Below, one piece after another: positions 21,601-36,600 of a stretch of 64,000 bases of DNA. A program made the position numbers and the translations under genes. The notes under the pieces were generated by a model. The model ran no database searches and had not been told where the DNA came from. It worked only from the letters and a program-made list of their open reading frames with translations. The stretch spans positions 105,324,794 to 105,388,793 of the forward strand of contig OV277858.1 of assembly GCA_922989275.2 (NCBI GenBank), written 5' to 3'. Every line of letters begins with the position of its first letter. The first letter of the stretch is position 1. Source of the DNA: Gari tellinella. Its lineage: Eukaryota; Mollusca; Bivalvia; Cardiida; Psammobiidae.

Positions 21601-24600
21601 CGTTTACGCTAAAACTATTATTTGCAGTGCACACAGTTTGGAGCCAGATCAGACGCCGGGTAAACCGGCGTCTGATCAGGCTCCAAACTGTTTGCCACCA
21701 AGATAAACAAGAATTATCAGAATTGTCCAAAAGTTGTTCTTTTCTACGTTTTAGTGCTTTGCGTTTGCGTACGTTTGCGTTTAAACGGGAAAGAATAACA
21801 GATTCTCCACTGTATAAAGCATTGTCGTCTGCAACAATTATCGTCTTCAACTGTTCTAAAATTAAAACTTTGTCAATTTTATTGTCACAAATGTGTTACA
21901 GTGGAGAAGACGTGAATCATTATCTGTAAGTTCTTATTTGGATCATGCCTTCTTGGAAATGTTACGTGAAAATAATAAAATGTGACATAACCAGATAAAA
22001 TGTTCTGAAAAGTAGGGGCATAATCAAGATAACTAACCATCAATTGTTGTGAAAGAGCATTGTAAATACTGATTATTATTGACATTAATCACTGAAGGTT
22101 ATGGCGACCGAGTCAATGATTATGGTAGTTAATTGTATATACAAGGAAGAAAAAATTATTCTTTCTCCGTTTAAACGCAAACGGAAGGCAAACGCAAAAC
22201 ACTAACGTGTAGAAAAATTACCATCCTTTGTCAATTGTTATTATTCACTTTTTATCTGAGCGGCAAACAGTTTGGAGCCTCACCAGATGCCGGGTTACAA
22301 TGTACATTGAGATGCAATAAGTTTAGAGTTCAAACAAATGACGAGAAACCCAGATCATTTTTCACCGATTTCGGATAAGAGGTCTTTACGTTTATTGCGA
22401 TTCGATTGTTTATAAATTCCATAGAACAAAACTTCATTGTTGCAAAGACGATATCCAATGCAGCATGGTAAAGCTTTAAACATTTAGACTGATAATGTAG
22501 TGTTATGTAACACTGATAATGATCTGCAGTATCACTCTAAAAGACGTTATTCTTTCCCGTTAAACCCAAAGGAAACGCAAACGCATTGCAATAAAAGGTC
22601 AATTTGACAACCTTTGGAAATGTGTAATTATCTGTTTTAATATGAGTTCAAATGAGTTTGAAACCTGTTTAGATGCCGGGTTACCCTGCGTCTAATCTGG
22701 CTCCAAATTATTTGCGATGGAAATAAAAGATTTAGCGTAAGCGCGTTTTTGGGGAAAGACAAACGTCGTCCCGACTGTAAGTATTCCCGGAAGTTGACTT
22801 GTAGCATACCGTCTGTCAGATTATGTAACATAACAGCATGTCCATTGTCTCCTTTCAAACATCATCTCTTATTGGAGTAACACTCCATAATGCCTTGCTC
22901 AATATCCTGTTTCTAAGTTTGAAGACGTGTGCTCACTTGAAGCAGGTTGAAAGTAAAGTAGATTAAAGGTGCATTCTACTTTACTTTCAACCTGCTTCAA
23001 GCTACCACCTGCTCGGATACATGTATAGAAACTATTTTCTTTTGGTACATCTGTATGATTGTATCAATTGGAACAATTTTATGCAGTGTATGAATAAACA
23101 AAATCCACTAAAAGGCGCTTTTATGGTGAAAAGATTAAGGTACTACATGTATCTGATAGGAAGTAGAAAATATGTCTCATCTTGATCACACTTTCATATA
23201 TGTAAATATATAACATGGAACTATATATCAAGGTACAGAAACAATCAAATGCGTACATGTAAAAGGCGTATTTATCTATGGAGTAAATGGTTGCACGAAT
23301 TGAATGTGGTAAGAGGAAATTTAAACATTGCCCGTACCTAGCGATTCCTTAGCAGTTTGGCGAAACCGTTTATTACAGTACTGTATCTTATTAAATTAAA
23401 TTGATAATCGCAAGCGAATTGCCATCGAATTGCCATCGAATCGGGTGCTTCAAAAAACAAATCCTACTTTTGAATATTTTTACGCGAATTTTCCGAAGCG
23501 GTTGTGACAAAAATGGAATCGAACAAATTAACGAGGGCATATTTTCGAACACTCGTGAGATACACCATTCAAGAAAACTTATCCGAGGGTAAAGATACTA
23601 TTTTGAATCGCAAGCGAATTGCCATCGAATTGCAAGCGAATTGCCATCGAATTGCAAGCGAATCGCAAAAATTGTAAATTTAATAAGGTTCAGTACTGTA
23701 TATTGCCATGGTAACTGTGTTTTGTCTCTGTCCGAAATTGGCATATATTAGGCATTGAACTCATTTGCCCCTTAAACTTTTAAACCCATTTAAGTCAGTG
23801 AATTATACCATGCTTATATATTGGATTAGTCCATTTTCGATGTAAGGGGTGCCTGGTCTAAATTTTCATTTTCGTTTTGTTTTATATTGAAATTCATTTA
23901 TACAAACAGTGTAGATTCTGATCAGACGCCGCATCACGCGGCGTCTGATCAGAGTCAACGCTGTTTGCCTATGTTCCGTTTATGGGACGTAAGGCAGACT
24001 TGGGTTAATGGACATGTATTATTTCCAACTACATTGTAAGTTTAGTCCGTATTGACTATTATGTGGTTACTTTTAACAATAAGATATAATAGCTACAGTG
24101 GAGAATCTGTTATTCTTTCCCGTTTAAACGCAAACGTACGCAAACGCAAAGTATTAAAACGTAGAAAAGTACAACTTTTGGACAATTCTGATAATTCAAG
24201 TTTATCTTGGTGGCAAACAGTTTGGAGCCTGATCAGACGCCGGGTTATCCGGCGTCTGATCTGGCTCCAAACTGTTTGTACTGCAAATAATAGTTTTAGC
24301 GTAAACGCGTTTATTGGGAAAGAATAACAGATTCTCCACTGTAAATGACGACACAGTGAAGACCCTAATCAGATGGCACCTGCATGCCCTCTGATCCACG
24401 TCTTGAGTATTTGGATAGGACAACTTTACCTTTGACGGGAACAATGTTTGTTAATGACGAGTATACGCGTAACTAGGTTTGAGTGCTAAATCAATATCCT
24501 GAGTTATGTAATGCGCAAAGTACTAAATCAGGGAATCATGCAAACTCATTTTCATGACCATATCCATGCTCATGAATGAAACATTCATAGCATGGGGCTA

Positions 24601-27600
24601 GGTGGAGATATAAAACACGCTTGATAATAGTTAAAATAAGTTAAACGCTAAATGTCTAACGCCTAAGGGGTATTCAAGAGGAAAGGATTATCAATTATAA
24701 ACAAGACTACTACTATCAGGTCTATTCATAAAACTACCACACTCTTAGTATCATGATAACATGATGTCTGTAACCGATTTTTGTCAAGCTTACTAGCTCA
24801 CCTGAGCCAAAGGCTCAGGGTGAGCTATTGGGATGTCCATCGTCCGTCGTCGTTATCAATTGCTTCAAATGATGTCTCCTCCTATCTCCTATACTGCTTG
24901 ACCGATTTCAACCAATCTTTACACAAATGTTCCCTGGGTCAAGCTCTTTCACATTTGTTCAAAAGTTAACAACAATGCAGAACTCTGGTTGTTATTGCAA
25001 CCTTAATGACAAAATAAGGAAATCTTAAGAAATATTATCTGAAACTACGAGGACCAGAGCTTAGATATTTGGCACATAACATCATCTACAAGTCTTCTAT
25101 CAAGATTGTTCGCATTATACACCTGGGGTCAAAACTGACTTTGCCCCGGTTGTCAAAGCTTTACATAGAGTTATATATAGAAATCGTCAAACATATTCTT
25201 ATCTGAAAACTAATATAACCAGAGCTTCGATATTTGGCATGGTAACACTTTTAGATGTCTATTACAAATTTTGTTGAAACGGCTTCGGTTTGTTGCATAT
25301 CTAGGTCACAGGAGCTAAAAATATACATTTTCAATGAAAACTTTAACATTCTTCTCGTCTGAAACCCTATTACACAGAGCTTAGATATTTTGCACATGCA
25401 TGTGGCATCATCTACAGGTCCTATTAAGGTTATTCAAAGTATACCACTTGGGTCATTTTGTTAATGAAGTTATACATGTATATTCTCTTGAACTTCTATG
25501 TCCAGAGCTTTTTAATTTAGTATGGTGACCTTTCTTGTTGTCATTTACCAGTATTGCAGAAATGGATTAGGTTTGTTGCAAACTGTTTGCCAGGGACATA
25601 AATAATAGTACAGTGGAGAAACCGTTATTCTTTCCCAATAAACGCGTTTACGCTAAAACTATTATTTGCAGTGCAAACAGTTTGGAGCCAGATCAGACGC
25701 CGGGTAACCCGGCGTCTGATCAGGCTCCAAACTGTTTGCCATCAAGATAAACTTGAATTATCAGAATTGTCCAAAAGTTGTACTTTTCTACGTTTTAATA
25801 CTTTGCGTTTGCGTACGTTTGCGTTTAAACGGGAAAGAATAACAGATTCTCCACTGTACCCTGTGATTCATTAGCAGTTTGGAGAAGGCGTTCATTACTT
25901 GCCCATGATGTCTGCGTTTTGTCTCAGTCTGACACTCTAGAGACGGTAGGCATCTGAATCAATACTGTGAGAAATGAAATGCTTCAAAATAATGGAACAT
26001 ATTCTAGAAAAGAGCATAACCTAGCGTATGAATACAACAACCATAAGTTCAGTAAAGGAATCGAGGGCCGTCAATGGCCATCAGTTGCAAGTTGGCTACC
26101 TGGTACATTTGTATGAAGTACTCTGCACGCTAGACACGGGGCACAAACCGCTAACCTAAGCCACAAACAGTGGCAACTGAACACATACATACATGTATAC
26201 ATATAGCAGTCTTACAGTAGATAATCTGTTATTCTTTCCCAATAAACGCGTTTACGCTAAAACTAATGTTTCTATTGCAAACAGTTTGGAGCCAGATCAG
26301 ACGCCGGGTAACCCGGTGTCTGATCAGGCTCCAAACTGTTTGCCACCAAGATAAACATGAATTATCAGAATTGTCCAAAAGTCGTTCTTTTCTACGTTTT
26401 AGTGTTTTGCGTTTGCGTTTCGTTTCGTTTAAACAGATAATAACAGATTCTCCACTGCATGACGTCACCAATGACGTCAGAATAACAGATTCTCCCCTGT
26501 ATAGCAGTCTTACAACAGTGCAGCGAAACGTTACAGCGGAGAAGAAGTCATCCGTTCCCCAAAACGCGTTTATGCTCAACTCATTATCTCCATCGCAAAC
26601 CGTTTGTCCCCACATGCCAAATATACAGGACAAATATTGTTGCATCAAAATGCGCAAAATGCACCATCTGCTGACTGTACAAGTAGATAAGGGATCTGAC
26701 TTTATATTAAAACATGGGGCTGAAATTCAAACTGTTCCCTACTCCTATTCAGTATTGAACTTCACTTGCAGCAGGGCTCAAGATCATTAAACGAAAGATT
26801 GGCCCAATCAATCAGCAAACAGCTATTTTCTGAGAACAATCAGAGTTGTTCATAAACGATTCCATCAATAAAATAACATACACTTTTTGCGTATTGCTAG
26901 GCGTATTGGTTAATGAAATATAACTTATCCGATATCAAAAGTTCCAGGAATCAATCCCCTTGATGGTGGTTGCAATTGCAATATATTCGACAATATTGTG
27001 TTCTTCTATTTCCAACGCAATCAAGGTAGGGGTCAAGATCAAAAGTAGCAGAGTTGCTAAACCAGGCTATAACTAATCCGAACCCTATATTTTAACGAAT
27101 GAAAAATACGCCTTTTGCGTTACAATTATTGTTTGAATATCCGTGAGTATCTTCACTATAGCTTCTACCATCAGTTAAATGTAATAACATTGACATAACG
27201 TAACGGTACATGTACATTTTCTACTTTTCTTGTTACATCATAGTAGCTAATACAGCCATTAGGCTAGAATAGTTTCATATTAGCCATGTATACTTGAAGG
27301 AATAATAGCATAGATGGTGAACAATCAGCTTTTGCCAGTGACGTTAACGTCACTTTTTTAAACGTTAATTGTTTTTATCTACGCTAGAAAAGTTCCTTTT
27401 TACAATGCAATTGTTGTTACATGTATGTGTTGTTATCGCCAATGTACATGTACATGTAACAAAGATTCACACTATGTTTCGGACGATTCACATTTACTAC
27501 ACGCGCTATACGTGCATTTAACATGCATTTCACATGTTTGTTCATTTTTCTCACTAAAAGTCAACGTTGCTGACTTATTTTCATTTTACTGATGAAAAGC

Positions 27601-30600
27601 AATGCACTGTGCAACGTTTGAGATCCTATTCATGCGATATAAATGATTGAAGTATGCAGTTTAGTATGATTATATACTAAGTATGCGTTTATAATTTTGA
27701 AATACAAAGGTCTGTAATGTCTTGATCCGTCTATTATGTGTGTCATTTTGTCACTCCTCTGAATCAATATCCAGAGTAATGTTATCCGGACAATGATAGA
27801 ATCTTACTTTCCCCATTATCTAGACCATAACCTGGCATATGCATGAAACATTAATGAAACATTGCAACGAGGAGCGCCAGTTGAATTCAGTGCTCCCTCC
27901 CTACAACGGCCCTCCGAACGACGCTTCCCTCCTTACGACAATGCTTGTCGCTCTTCTCCAAACAAGGCCATAACATGTATGTCTTACATTTTCACTGCTG
28001 AAATAGCGTCTGCTTAAAGTTGTAGTTGGCCGGGTTTTATTTTCAAAGTTACAGTGGAGAATCTATTATTTTTTCCCGTTTAAACGCAAACGTACGCAAA
28101 CGCAAAGCACTAAAACGTAGAAAAGAACAACTTTACGCAATTCTGATAATTCATGCTTATCTTGGTGGCAAACAGTTTGGAGCCTGATCAGACGCCGGGT
28201 TACCCGGCGTCTGATCTGGCTCCAAACTGTTTGTATTGTAAATAATAGTTTTAGCGTAAACGCGTTTATTGGGAAAGAATAACAGATTCTCCACTGTACG
28301 CATTGGATAATTATTTTGACAGAAGAAACAAAAGACGGACAAGTAGCACAGATTTATCATACATACTAGTGTTTGATTTGTTTCTCTTTCCAGTTTGAAC
28401 GCTAAACAAATACGTTGGAACAGGGCTGCCATATCCCAGGCATTTTTCCAACATTTTTATGAACAAAATTCAAAGCTCAGGCATTTTCCCCATTTTTGTC
28501 CCTATACTTCTACATGTAATAAAAGTTGTCGTATTTCTACAGTTGAGTGCACTGTGTTTGCTTTTCATTTGCGTTTAAACGGAATTGAATAACATTTTTC
28601 CCAACTTATTCATGTGGCATCTCTATATATGGTACTTTGCTTGTTCTGCAAGTGGTCGGTTTACAGAACTGTTCACTATATTTCAGGGCTGCCATTTCTC
28701 CGGATTTTTCCGAAATATTCGGATTTTTTATCCAGAACATGGTACATGTAGCTGAAAGCAGGCTGACGGTTAAGCAGAATGCGCCTTGAGGCGCATTCCG
28801 CTTTACTTCCAGCCTGCTTTAAGTAGTCACGTGTCAACAAAAGTAGAAACAGGATATGGGATAAAGGTACGATTCGAAAAATCGCACTTGAAAAAGGAAA
28901 ATTTTGAAATCTTAGGATTTTTTATGTCAACTTGTGGCAGCCCAGCTATTTATCTCTATAAAAGCAAGTGATATCTAGTGACAGATATTTTGACTGCACA
29001 TATCGGGAATCAGTACATTGAATTCTTCAGGGGAACATAACTACTATTATGGTTCACTTGAGAATTATACGGTTTCAGTTGATTAAACTTTGCCATCAAA
29101 TTGTAACATAAAGAGCAAATTTCTCCCAAAGGGCTTTTACCGAATAGGTTTTTGGATGATTTCATATGTGATAGGTATTTAAACTAGAAGCCTTAGTATT
29201 TTTTCTAAGACATCGACGAAGACTTTTAAAAGATACATTGACAATAAGTACATGGTTCCCTCTCTACAACAACACCCAATGGGAGACACATTTTGTGTGT
29301 TGTTCGGTGGGAGTTGTTATAGGGGGTTTAGGGAATTAACAGCATTAGAGTATAATTGCAAACAGTTTGAATCTAGATCAGTCGCCACGGAACGCGGCCT
29401 ATTATCTGGGCTCAAATTGTTTGACTCTTGTCTGTATGTTTCTTTTGTCAAAATGTCCAATACGCATGCAGCTTTAAGAAAACACAGCAGACGACAATTT
29501 TAAGCATACGATATTGAAGCAGTGGAAGCGTAAAACTATACTTGTTATGTTTGAGGGACAGCGGCAAAAATTGTAAGGAGGGAATCGTTGTTCGGTGCCA
29601 TTGAAGGGAGGGATCACTGTCGTTGGGGTCTCGCTTTTATAGCCAAGACGATGTTTACATCTTGGGGGTTACAGTGGAGAAACTGTTATTCTTTCCCAAT
29701 AAACGCGTTTACGCTAAAACTATTATTTACAATACAAACAGTTTGGAGCCTGATCAGACGCCGGGTAGCCCGGCGTCTGATCAGGCTCCAAACTGTTTGC
29801 CACCAAGATAAACATGAATTATCAGAATTGTCTAAAAGTTGTTCTTTTCTACGTTTTAGTGTTTTGCGTTTGCGTACGTTTGCGTTTAAACGGGAAAGAA
29901 TAACATATTCTCCACTGTACTCTGTTCAGTGCACATACGGTAGAGAAAACATTATTATTTCCAATTAAATGCGTTTAACCCTTTCCCTCATAGAAACGAC
30001 TTTTAGCGTATTTAATTTATTCCTCCGCTGAAGAAAATAATTCCAATTTATACCCTCATGAACAATTACCATTACAAATATTTTATATAGCCTAGCAGAT
30101 TTTAGCTTAAAGCAGGCTGAAAGTAAAGCAGAATGTGCCTTAAGGCACATTCTGCTTTACTTTCAACCTGCTTTAACAGGTCACCTGTCTTCAAAGCTAT
30201 AAACAGGCTATGAGGTAAAGGGTTAAGCTTAAATAAAACTGTCCAGTGTAAACAGCGCTACCCGGCATCTGATCTGGCTCTAAACTGGTTCAAATAGACA
30301 TTTATACATTTAGTATAAAATAATAAAACGCTTTTTGTTGGGAAATAATAACGTTTTATCCACAGTACATGTACATGCACTATCTAGAATGCTCATCGTG
30401 AAAAAGCGTCGAGAAATCGATAGAAGCAATGCGGCGAAGACTTAAAACAATGGCTTTTATCACGATACTCATTCATAATGAATTGCTCACCGGCAAACTA
30501 AATAACCCCTACATTGGGGAAAACTCATTATTTAGCTGTTCCAAGCTTTTAACCAATTTAAGCTATGTTTATTAGGGCTATTTCCAAAAGTAATGCGATA

Positions 30601-33600
30601 AATGAGTTAACCCCTTTTTACACGCAAAAGAAATATAGTGGGTTATGTAAAAGTAACAGCTAACTACAGTGGAGAATCTGTTATTCTTTCCCGTTTAAAC
30701 GAAACGAAACGCAAACGCAAAACACTAAAACGTAGACAAGTACAACTTTTAGACAATTCTGATAATTCATGTTTATCTTGGTGGCAAACAGTTTGGAGCC
30801 TGATCAGACGCCGGGTAACCCGGCGTCTGATCTGGCTCCAAACAGTTTGCAATGTAAATAATAGTTTAAACGTAAACGCGTTTATTGGGAAAGAATAACG
30901 TTTTCTCCACTGTAACCATAGTACATGTACAGAAAAAAGATAGACAAGTCTCGAATAGGTGTTCTGCCTTAACAGTGGAGAAGACGTAATTCTTTACCGT
31001 TTCAACGCAAACGAAACGCAAATCGCATTGCAATTTCTTTTAGAAAATGACAAGTTTGTGAACATTTTGAATGTTTATTTTCATCTGAGTGGCAAACAGT
31101 TTGGAGTCTAGTCAGACACCGGTTTACCTGGCGTCGGCTTTGACTCCAAACATTACTGTTTGCATTGGTAAATTGTTTTAGCGTAAACGCGTTTATTGGA
31201 AAATAATTCGTCATTAACATCTGTTCCACTGTTTCAAATTGACGCTGTGCACTGGAATTGCAAATTGATCATGTCTTTAAAGTTCAGGATAAAAAAAAAG
31301 ATATTTCTGCGCAAATACAATTAAGTTTTGGCATAATTTTTAGTCTTAGGAACATCACTCATTTTTGTTTTGACGGCTTAGCAAAAGATAGAATTCAAAA
31401 GTTTTAATACAGTAGAGAAAATGTTATTCTTTCCCAATAAATGCGCTTACGCTTAAACTATTATCATTGCAAACAGTTTAGAGCTAGATCAGACGCCCGA
31501 TAACCCGGCGTCTGATCAGCATTCAAACTGTTTGCCACTCAGATTTAAATGAATAGTCAGAATTATCCAAATAATGTGGTTTCTCCATTTAGTGCGTTGC
31601 GTTTGGGTTTCGTTTGCGTTTACGCGAAAAAGACTAGCGTTTTCTCCACTATATTATAACAGAGGAAATGTTTCATTTATTTACAGCTACAAAGATTATG
31701 AATGGTGCCTTATGGTCAGAGAAGATGGATAAATCATTTGCCTCCAATTACGACGACGAGGAATCCCAGACGTGGCAATATTTCTGCAGTACAGATGGCT
31801 TCTTTAGAGTATTTCCAGGTAAAATTATATACCGAGCTCACTCCCTATGTACATGTACATGTACAACGACATTAACTATCTTTGCCATTGTTTCCGAAGA
31901 AGACGATGTCTAAAACTTTCACTGCTGCAATATCGTCTTCTTCAAATTGTCGTCTGTTACCTTTCTCAAAGTTTTGACAGAAGAAGCATATAGGCGATTG
32001 ACAAACAGTCTGGTCTGGGCTCAAACTATTTGCAAATGCACTATTAGGATATAAGTTGTCTCTCCCTATAACATCACCCTCCGAAAAACACACAATCTAT
32101 GTCTGCCATGGGGTGTTGTAAAGAGGGACCACTGTACATTTAAATCATATTCAATCTCATGTTTCCTAGAGTGTCTCCAGGTAAATGTTTTAACGTGTTA
32201 ATCAAATTCAAGAAATGTTTACGACCCGGCATATATGATCTAAATGTGCGGGGGAAATAGTGACCGGCCTGTCCGTCTATCCGCCCATCCGTTCTACAGG
32301 GTGCGCGCGTCCGTAAAAAGGTTAAATAGACTTTACCATTTCGTCTAGCATCAACACTGCCTACTCAAATACTTGTATACTTATACAGTTGTTGCATTTG
32401 ACCGTTCCAAATCCACAAATATCACCAAACCTTGATGTGATGATGCACTTGACCTAATTTGGACTCACCGGTTAAATATTTTATATCGGCTATTTCATGG
32501 TAAACTTGATTTTTATGGCAGCTTCTGTGTTGGATTGTTATAACGGCTTAATAGTAATGACATGGTAAATAAGTAAATGTTTAATTGTTCTCAGGTATGA
32601 AGTGGCCGCGAGACAATAAGGACAACGGCATAGACTTCTTTGACTGCCGTGTACGGAGTTGGTATCTACAGGCGGCCCCGGGTCCCAAGAATGTCGTCAT
32701 ACTGGTAGACGTTAGCGGCAGCATGAAGGGACTTCGTATGATTATTGCCCAGAGCACAGTCAAGCAGATTCTGAATACCCTGGATGATGACGATTACTTC
32801 AATATTATTAGGGTATGTTATACCAGTGGATTTTGATTGATTATATTATGTTGCTTTAACAGTCATATCGCGCCATGCAGCTTACTGCAAGACACGTATA
32901 TATTGGAGAAGACGTCATTCTGTCCAATTTTTAAACGCAAAAGAAACGCAAACACATTGCAATAAAATATAGAAAATGAATATTTTGACAAATCTGCACG
33001 TTACATTTGGTACATGTACTTACGCTAAAACTATTATTTCCATGCAAACAGTCTGGAGCCACATCAGACGCCGGGTAACCCGACTGTTTGTTTCAGATTT
33101 GAATCAAAATGGTCAGAATTGTCATAAAGTTTGCTTTTATTACAATGACAAAGTTATTTGATATATGGCCACCGGCCCAAATCAACAACATATAAACATA
33201 ATTATATAAAGGAACATGGTTTTTATGTGGTGAGATAATCGGTTATCAAACTCAGTACATTATTCTTCCTATTGTAACAGCAAAATAATCATTTGTATTG
33301 CAGGAATATAAATGCATTTACATTTCAGCAATAAAATATATATATTCAGTTTTATATCAAGTTTATATCACCACATTTATTTATAATGGCAATCAAAATT
33401 ATTGACCGTTGTTTGACACTGGCTCAAATAAACATTCGACTTGTAGCAATATAAATAGCAGCGTAGCAGCAAACTATACATTCGGCTTGTAGCAATATAA
33501 ATAACAGCGTAGCAGCAAACAGTACATTCGACTTGTAGCAATATAAATAGCAGCGTAGCAGCAAAATATACATTCGAATTGTAGCAATATAAATAAACTT

Positions 33601-36600
33601 ACACTGCAGCAATAAGATATACATTCAGTTTTATATAAAATTTATATCTTGGACTTTATTTACTAAGTTAATCAAATTTACTGACTAATATTTGACACTG
33701 ACAGCAGGCGGCTACGTTCCTGGAACCCGTAATATGTAAACATAGCTAAAGCTTTTATTATGTCTGCATTGCTACTACTCATTAAGATATAGAAAGTATG
33801 TAAATTTATTCTTGACATATATCTTCTAGGAATGTATGATTCACGAAGATGCTGTAGCTTCTGGCACACCATTACAAAGTGAAATTCATCACCTATTCCC
33901 TCGTTGCAAAGTTTACACACTCTTAATTCCCTGGCTATATTGTCATATCTACCCCTTTCTATTTCAAGGTCATGTGATGAGGTTCTTAATCTGGAAAGAG
34001 CTGCTCTAAACTTTCTTATGTTGATGGTGTCAAGAAACGCTTCATGACCAAACTTTGTTTTGAACATGCGATAAAGTTTAAGTTTCGAGCATTCGTAGAC
34101 AGCAGCATTCCATTCCTGAACGTATTGGTCTCTCAACCGTTGAACAAATAATTTTAAAAACAGAGCTTCATTTATCACATATTGACTCTCCCAGACATTA
34201 CCCATTCCATTTGAAAAAAGCATATCTTTAACGTTTGTAGCCCAGTTTGTTTTATTTTGTTCAGATAAATATTTAAGCATACAATACGCTTTCTTAACCA
34301 GTCTCGTATCAGGCATTTTGGTTATTTTACACCAGTACTTTAACACACGTTTAGCTGCAGTAATAAATAGCGGGAAGCGTCCACAATCTCCTAGTACAGC
34401 AATGTTTGTAGTTTTACTTTTAACACACATGTACCTTTTACATGCATAATTATGAATAATTTCTACGGATGGTTGTCTGTGTACACCCCATATTTCTGAT
34501 CCGTATAAAAGAACGGGACTTATCTTTGTGTCAAAAATGTTGAAAAACACGTTACGTGGCAGTTGACCATAACCGTATAATTTAGTAAGAACTGATACGA
34601 GGACTCGTTTTGCTTTTAATGCCTGAACACTTGCCATTTTGGAATAAGACAACTGCCTCGTAAACGTTGTTCCAACATATGAAAAATTGTTAACAACTTC
34701 AATTTCATTACAATCATACGTCCACTTTTCAAACTTAGATAAGTTCCCGCCATTTTTGAACACCATTATTTTCGATTTGTCTGTGTTAACCTGAACCAAG
34801 TTTTCGTCACAATATCTTTTAAGTAAATGTAGTAACCTCTGTAGACCCACGACTGTGTCAGCTGTTAGCGAGAGATCGTCAGCAAACAGGAGACACAGCA
34901 CTTCAGTCATATCATTTAATATCAATGCGTTTGCGTTTCATTTGCGTTTTAACAGGATAGAATAACTGTAATGTCACTGCGTTTTCAGGTCGAATTCTTT
35001 AAACGGGAAGGAATATTGCTTTTTCAACCACAAAATTGCTATTATTCTTTTCCAGTAGTCAATATTAACAGATGAAACAGTTATGTACATGTACTAGAAG
35101 TTTGAGCTATATACAGTGGAGAAGATGTTGTTCTTTCTCGTTTAACACGCAAACGAAAGGCAAACGTATAGCAATAGAGTGCAGAAAATGTCATTTTCTA
35201 ATGCTGTTATTTACTCTGAGGAGTAAACAGTTTGAAACCTGATCAGACGCCGGGTTACATTGCGCATGATCTTGCTCCAAACTGTTTGCAAAGGAAATAA
35301 CAGTCGAAGTATAAACGCGTTTATTGGGAAACAATCTCCACTCACTTGAAAACGTAGTTCCCCTGTAATTAGTTTGATATCCATTTTGAAAGGTTTCTTA
35401 CTAATATTGACCAGCCGTGCGTTTGTAATGAATTTGATTCTCGCCTAATTGCAAGCAATCATATCACATCTCTTGAGTCCTGGTGATGTTAATTTAATCT
35501 TTAGTCTGCCGATCATACATGTAACTATAGTGTTATTTCCAAACTTGGTCGATTCAGAGCATGGTTCAAGCATGGTTCAGTACGGAAAGTTAGTTTTAGA
35601 GAAATGCCGTTTGTTCTGGGTCCATGCGTATAAAGCGTTTGGGTTGAGTCTTAAATCATTATCAAGCATTTGATTGGTTATATTCGAGTCTAGGCTCAAA
35701 TCTGACCAATCAAATTCTTGAGAACGAACTCAGACTCAACCCAAACGCGTTATTACATGTAGCATAGACCCTATATTGAATTGGAAACCGGAAGTGTCCA
35801 TTTAGTTTTAGGGGTCACTGAGTTCATGTGTTAAATAAACCCAGGGATCCAGACAAGAGGGAGTAAACTGAACAAATTAAACATTATCTTACTCATGTCA
35901 GCACCAAATCATATGGTGTTAGTATTCATTAGAACTGTCACCAATATACAATTTTAATGAGTAGTGACAACATAGGGTTTAATGCAGAAATAAAGATTTA
36001 AGTAACTCCTCTTATCTGGATTTCTGGATATGCACACCATGCTACAGTACTGAACTTTATTAAATTAGATTGATAATCGCGAGCGAATTGCCATCGAATT
36101 GCAATCGAATCGTGCGCTTCAAAAAACAAATCCTACGTTTGAATACTTTTACGCGAATTTTCCGTGGCGGTTGTGACAAAAATGGAACCGAAAACATTAA
36201 CGAAGGCATATTTGCGAACATTTGTGAGATACACCATTCAAGAAAACTTACCCGATGGTAAAGTTAGTATTTTGAATCGCAAGCGAATTGCCATCGAATT
36301 GCAAGCGAATTGCCATCGAATTGCAAGCGAATCGTAAAAATTGTTAATTTAATAAGGTTCAGTACTGTAAAGCCCATTATTTACAGTTTTCAGCCGATGT
36401 ACACTATGTCGACTCCTGTTTTAACGATACCCTGAATTTAATGGCAGCGACGAAAGAAAACAAACGACTACTACTGGAGCTCATAGAGGAAGATGTTAAG
36501 GCTTCCAAACAGGCTAATTTTGGAAAGGCTTTTACAGAAGTGTTTGATTTATATGCACGGGTATGTATAAAATGTAGATTATTACAGTGGAGAATCTGTT

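Noticed and set aside
26266..26790. 174-codon plus frame
   Set aside because: Runs through an A element, its mini TIR unit and an A fragment; no domain pattern.
33424..33624. CRISPR-like array of 46-base units
   Set aside because: Eukaryotic context, units contiguous without spacers, located in a LINE tail.
36394..36560. Alternative acceptor for exon 6 at 36393
   Set aside because: It would shift the frame after the phase-0 exon 5; the AG at 36386 gives [12 protein letters not shown], which fits the family.
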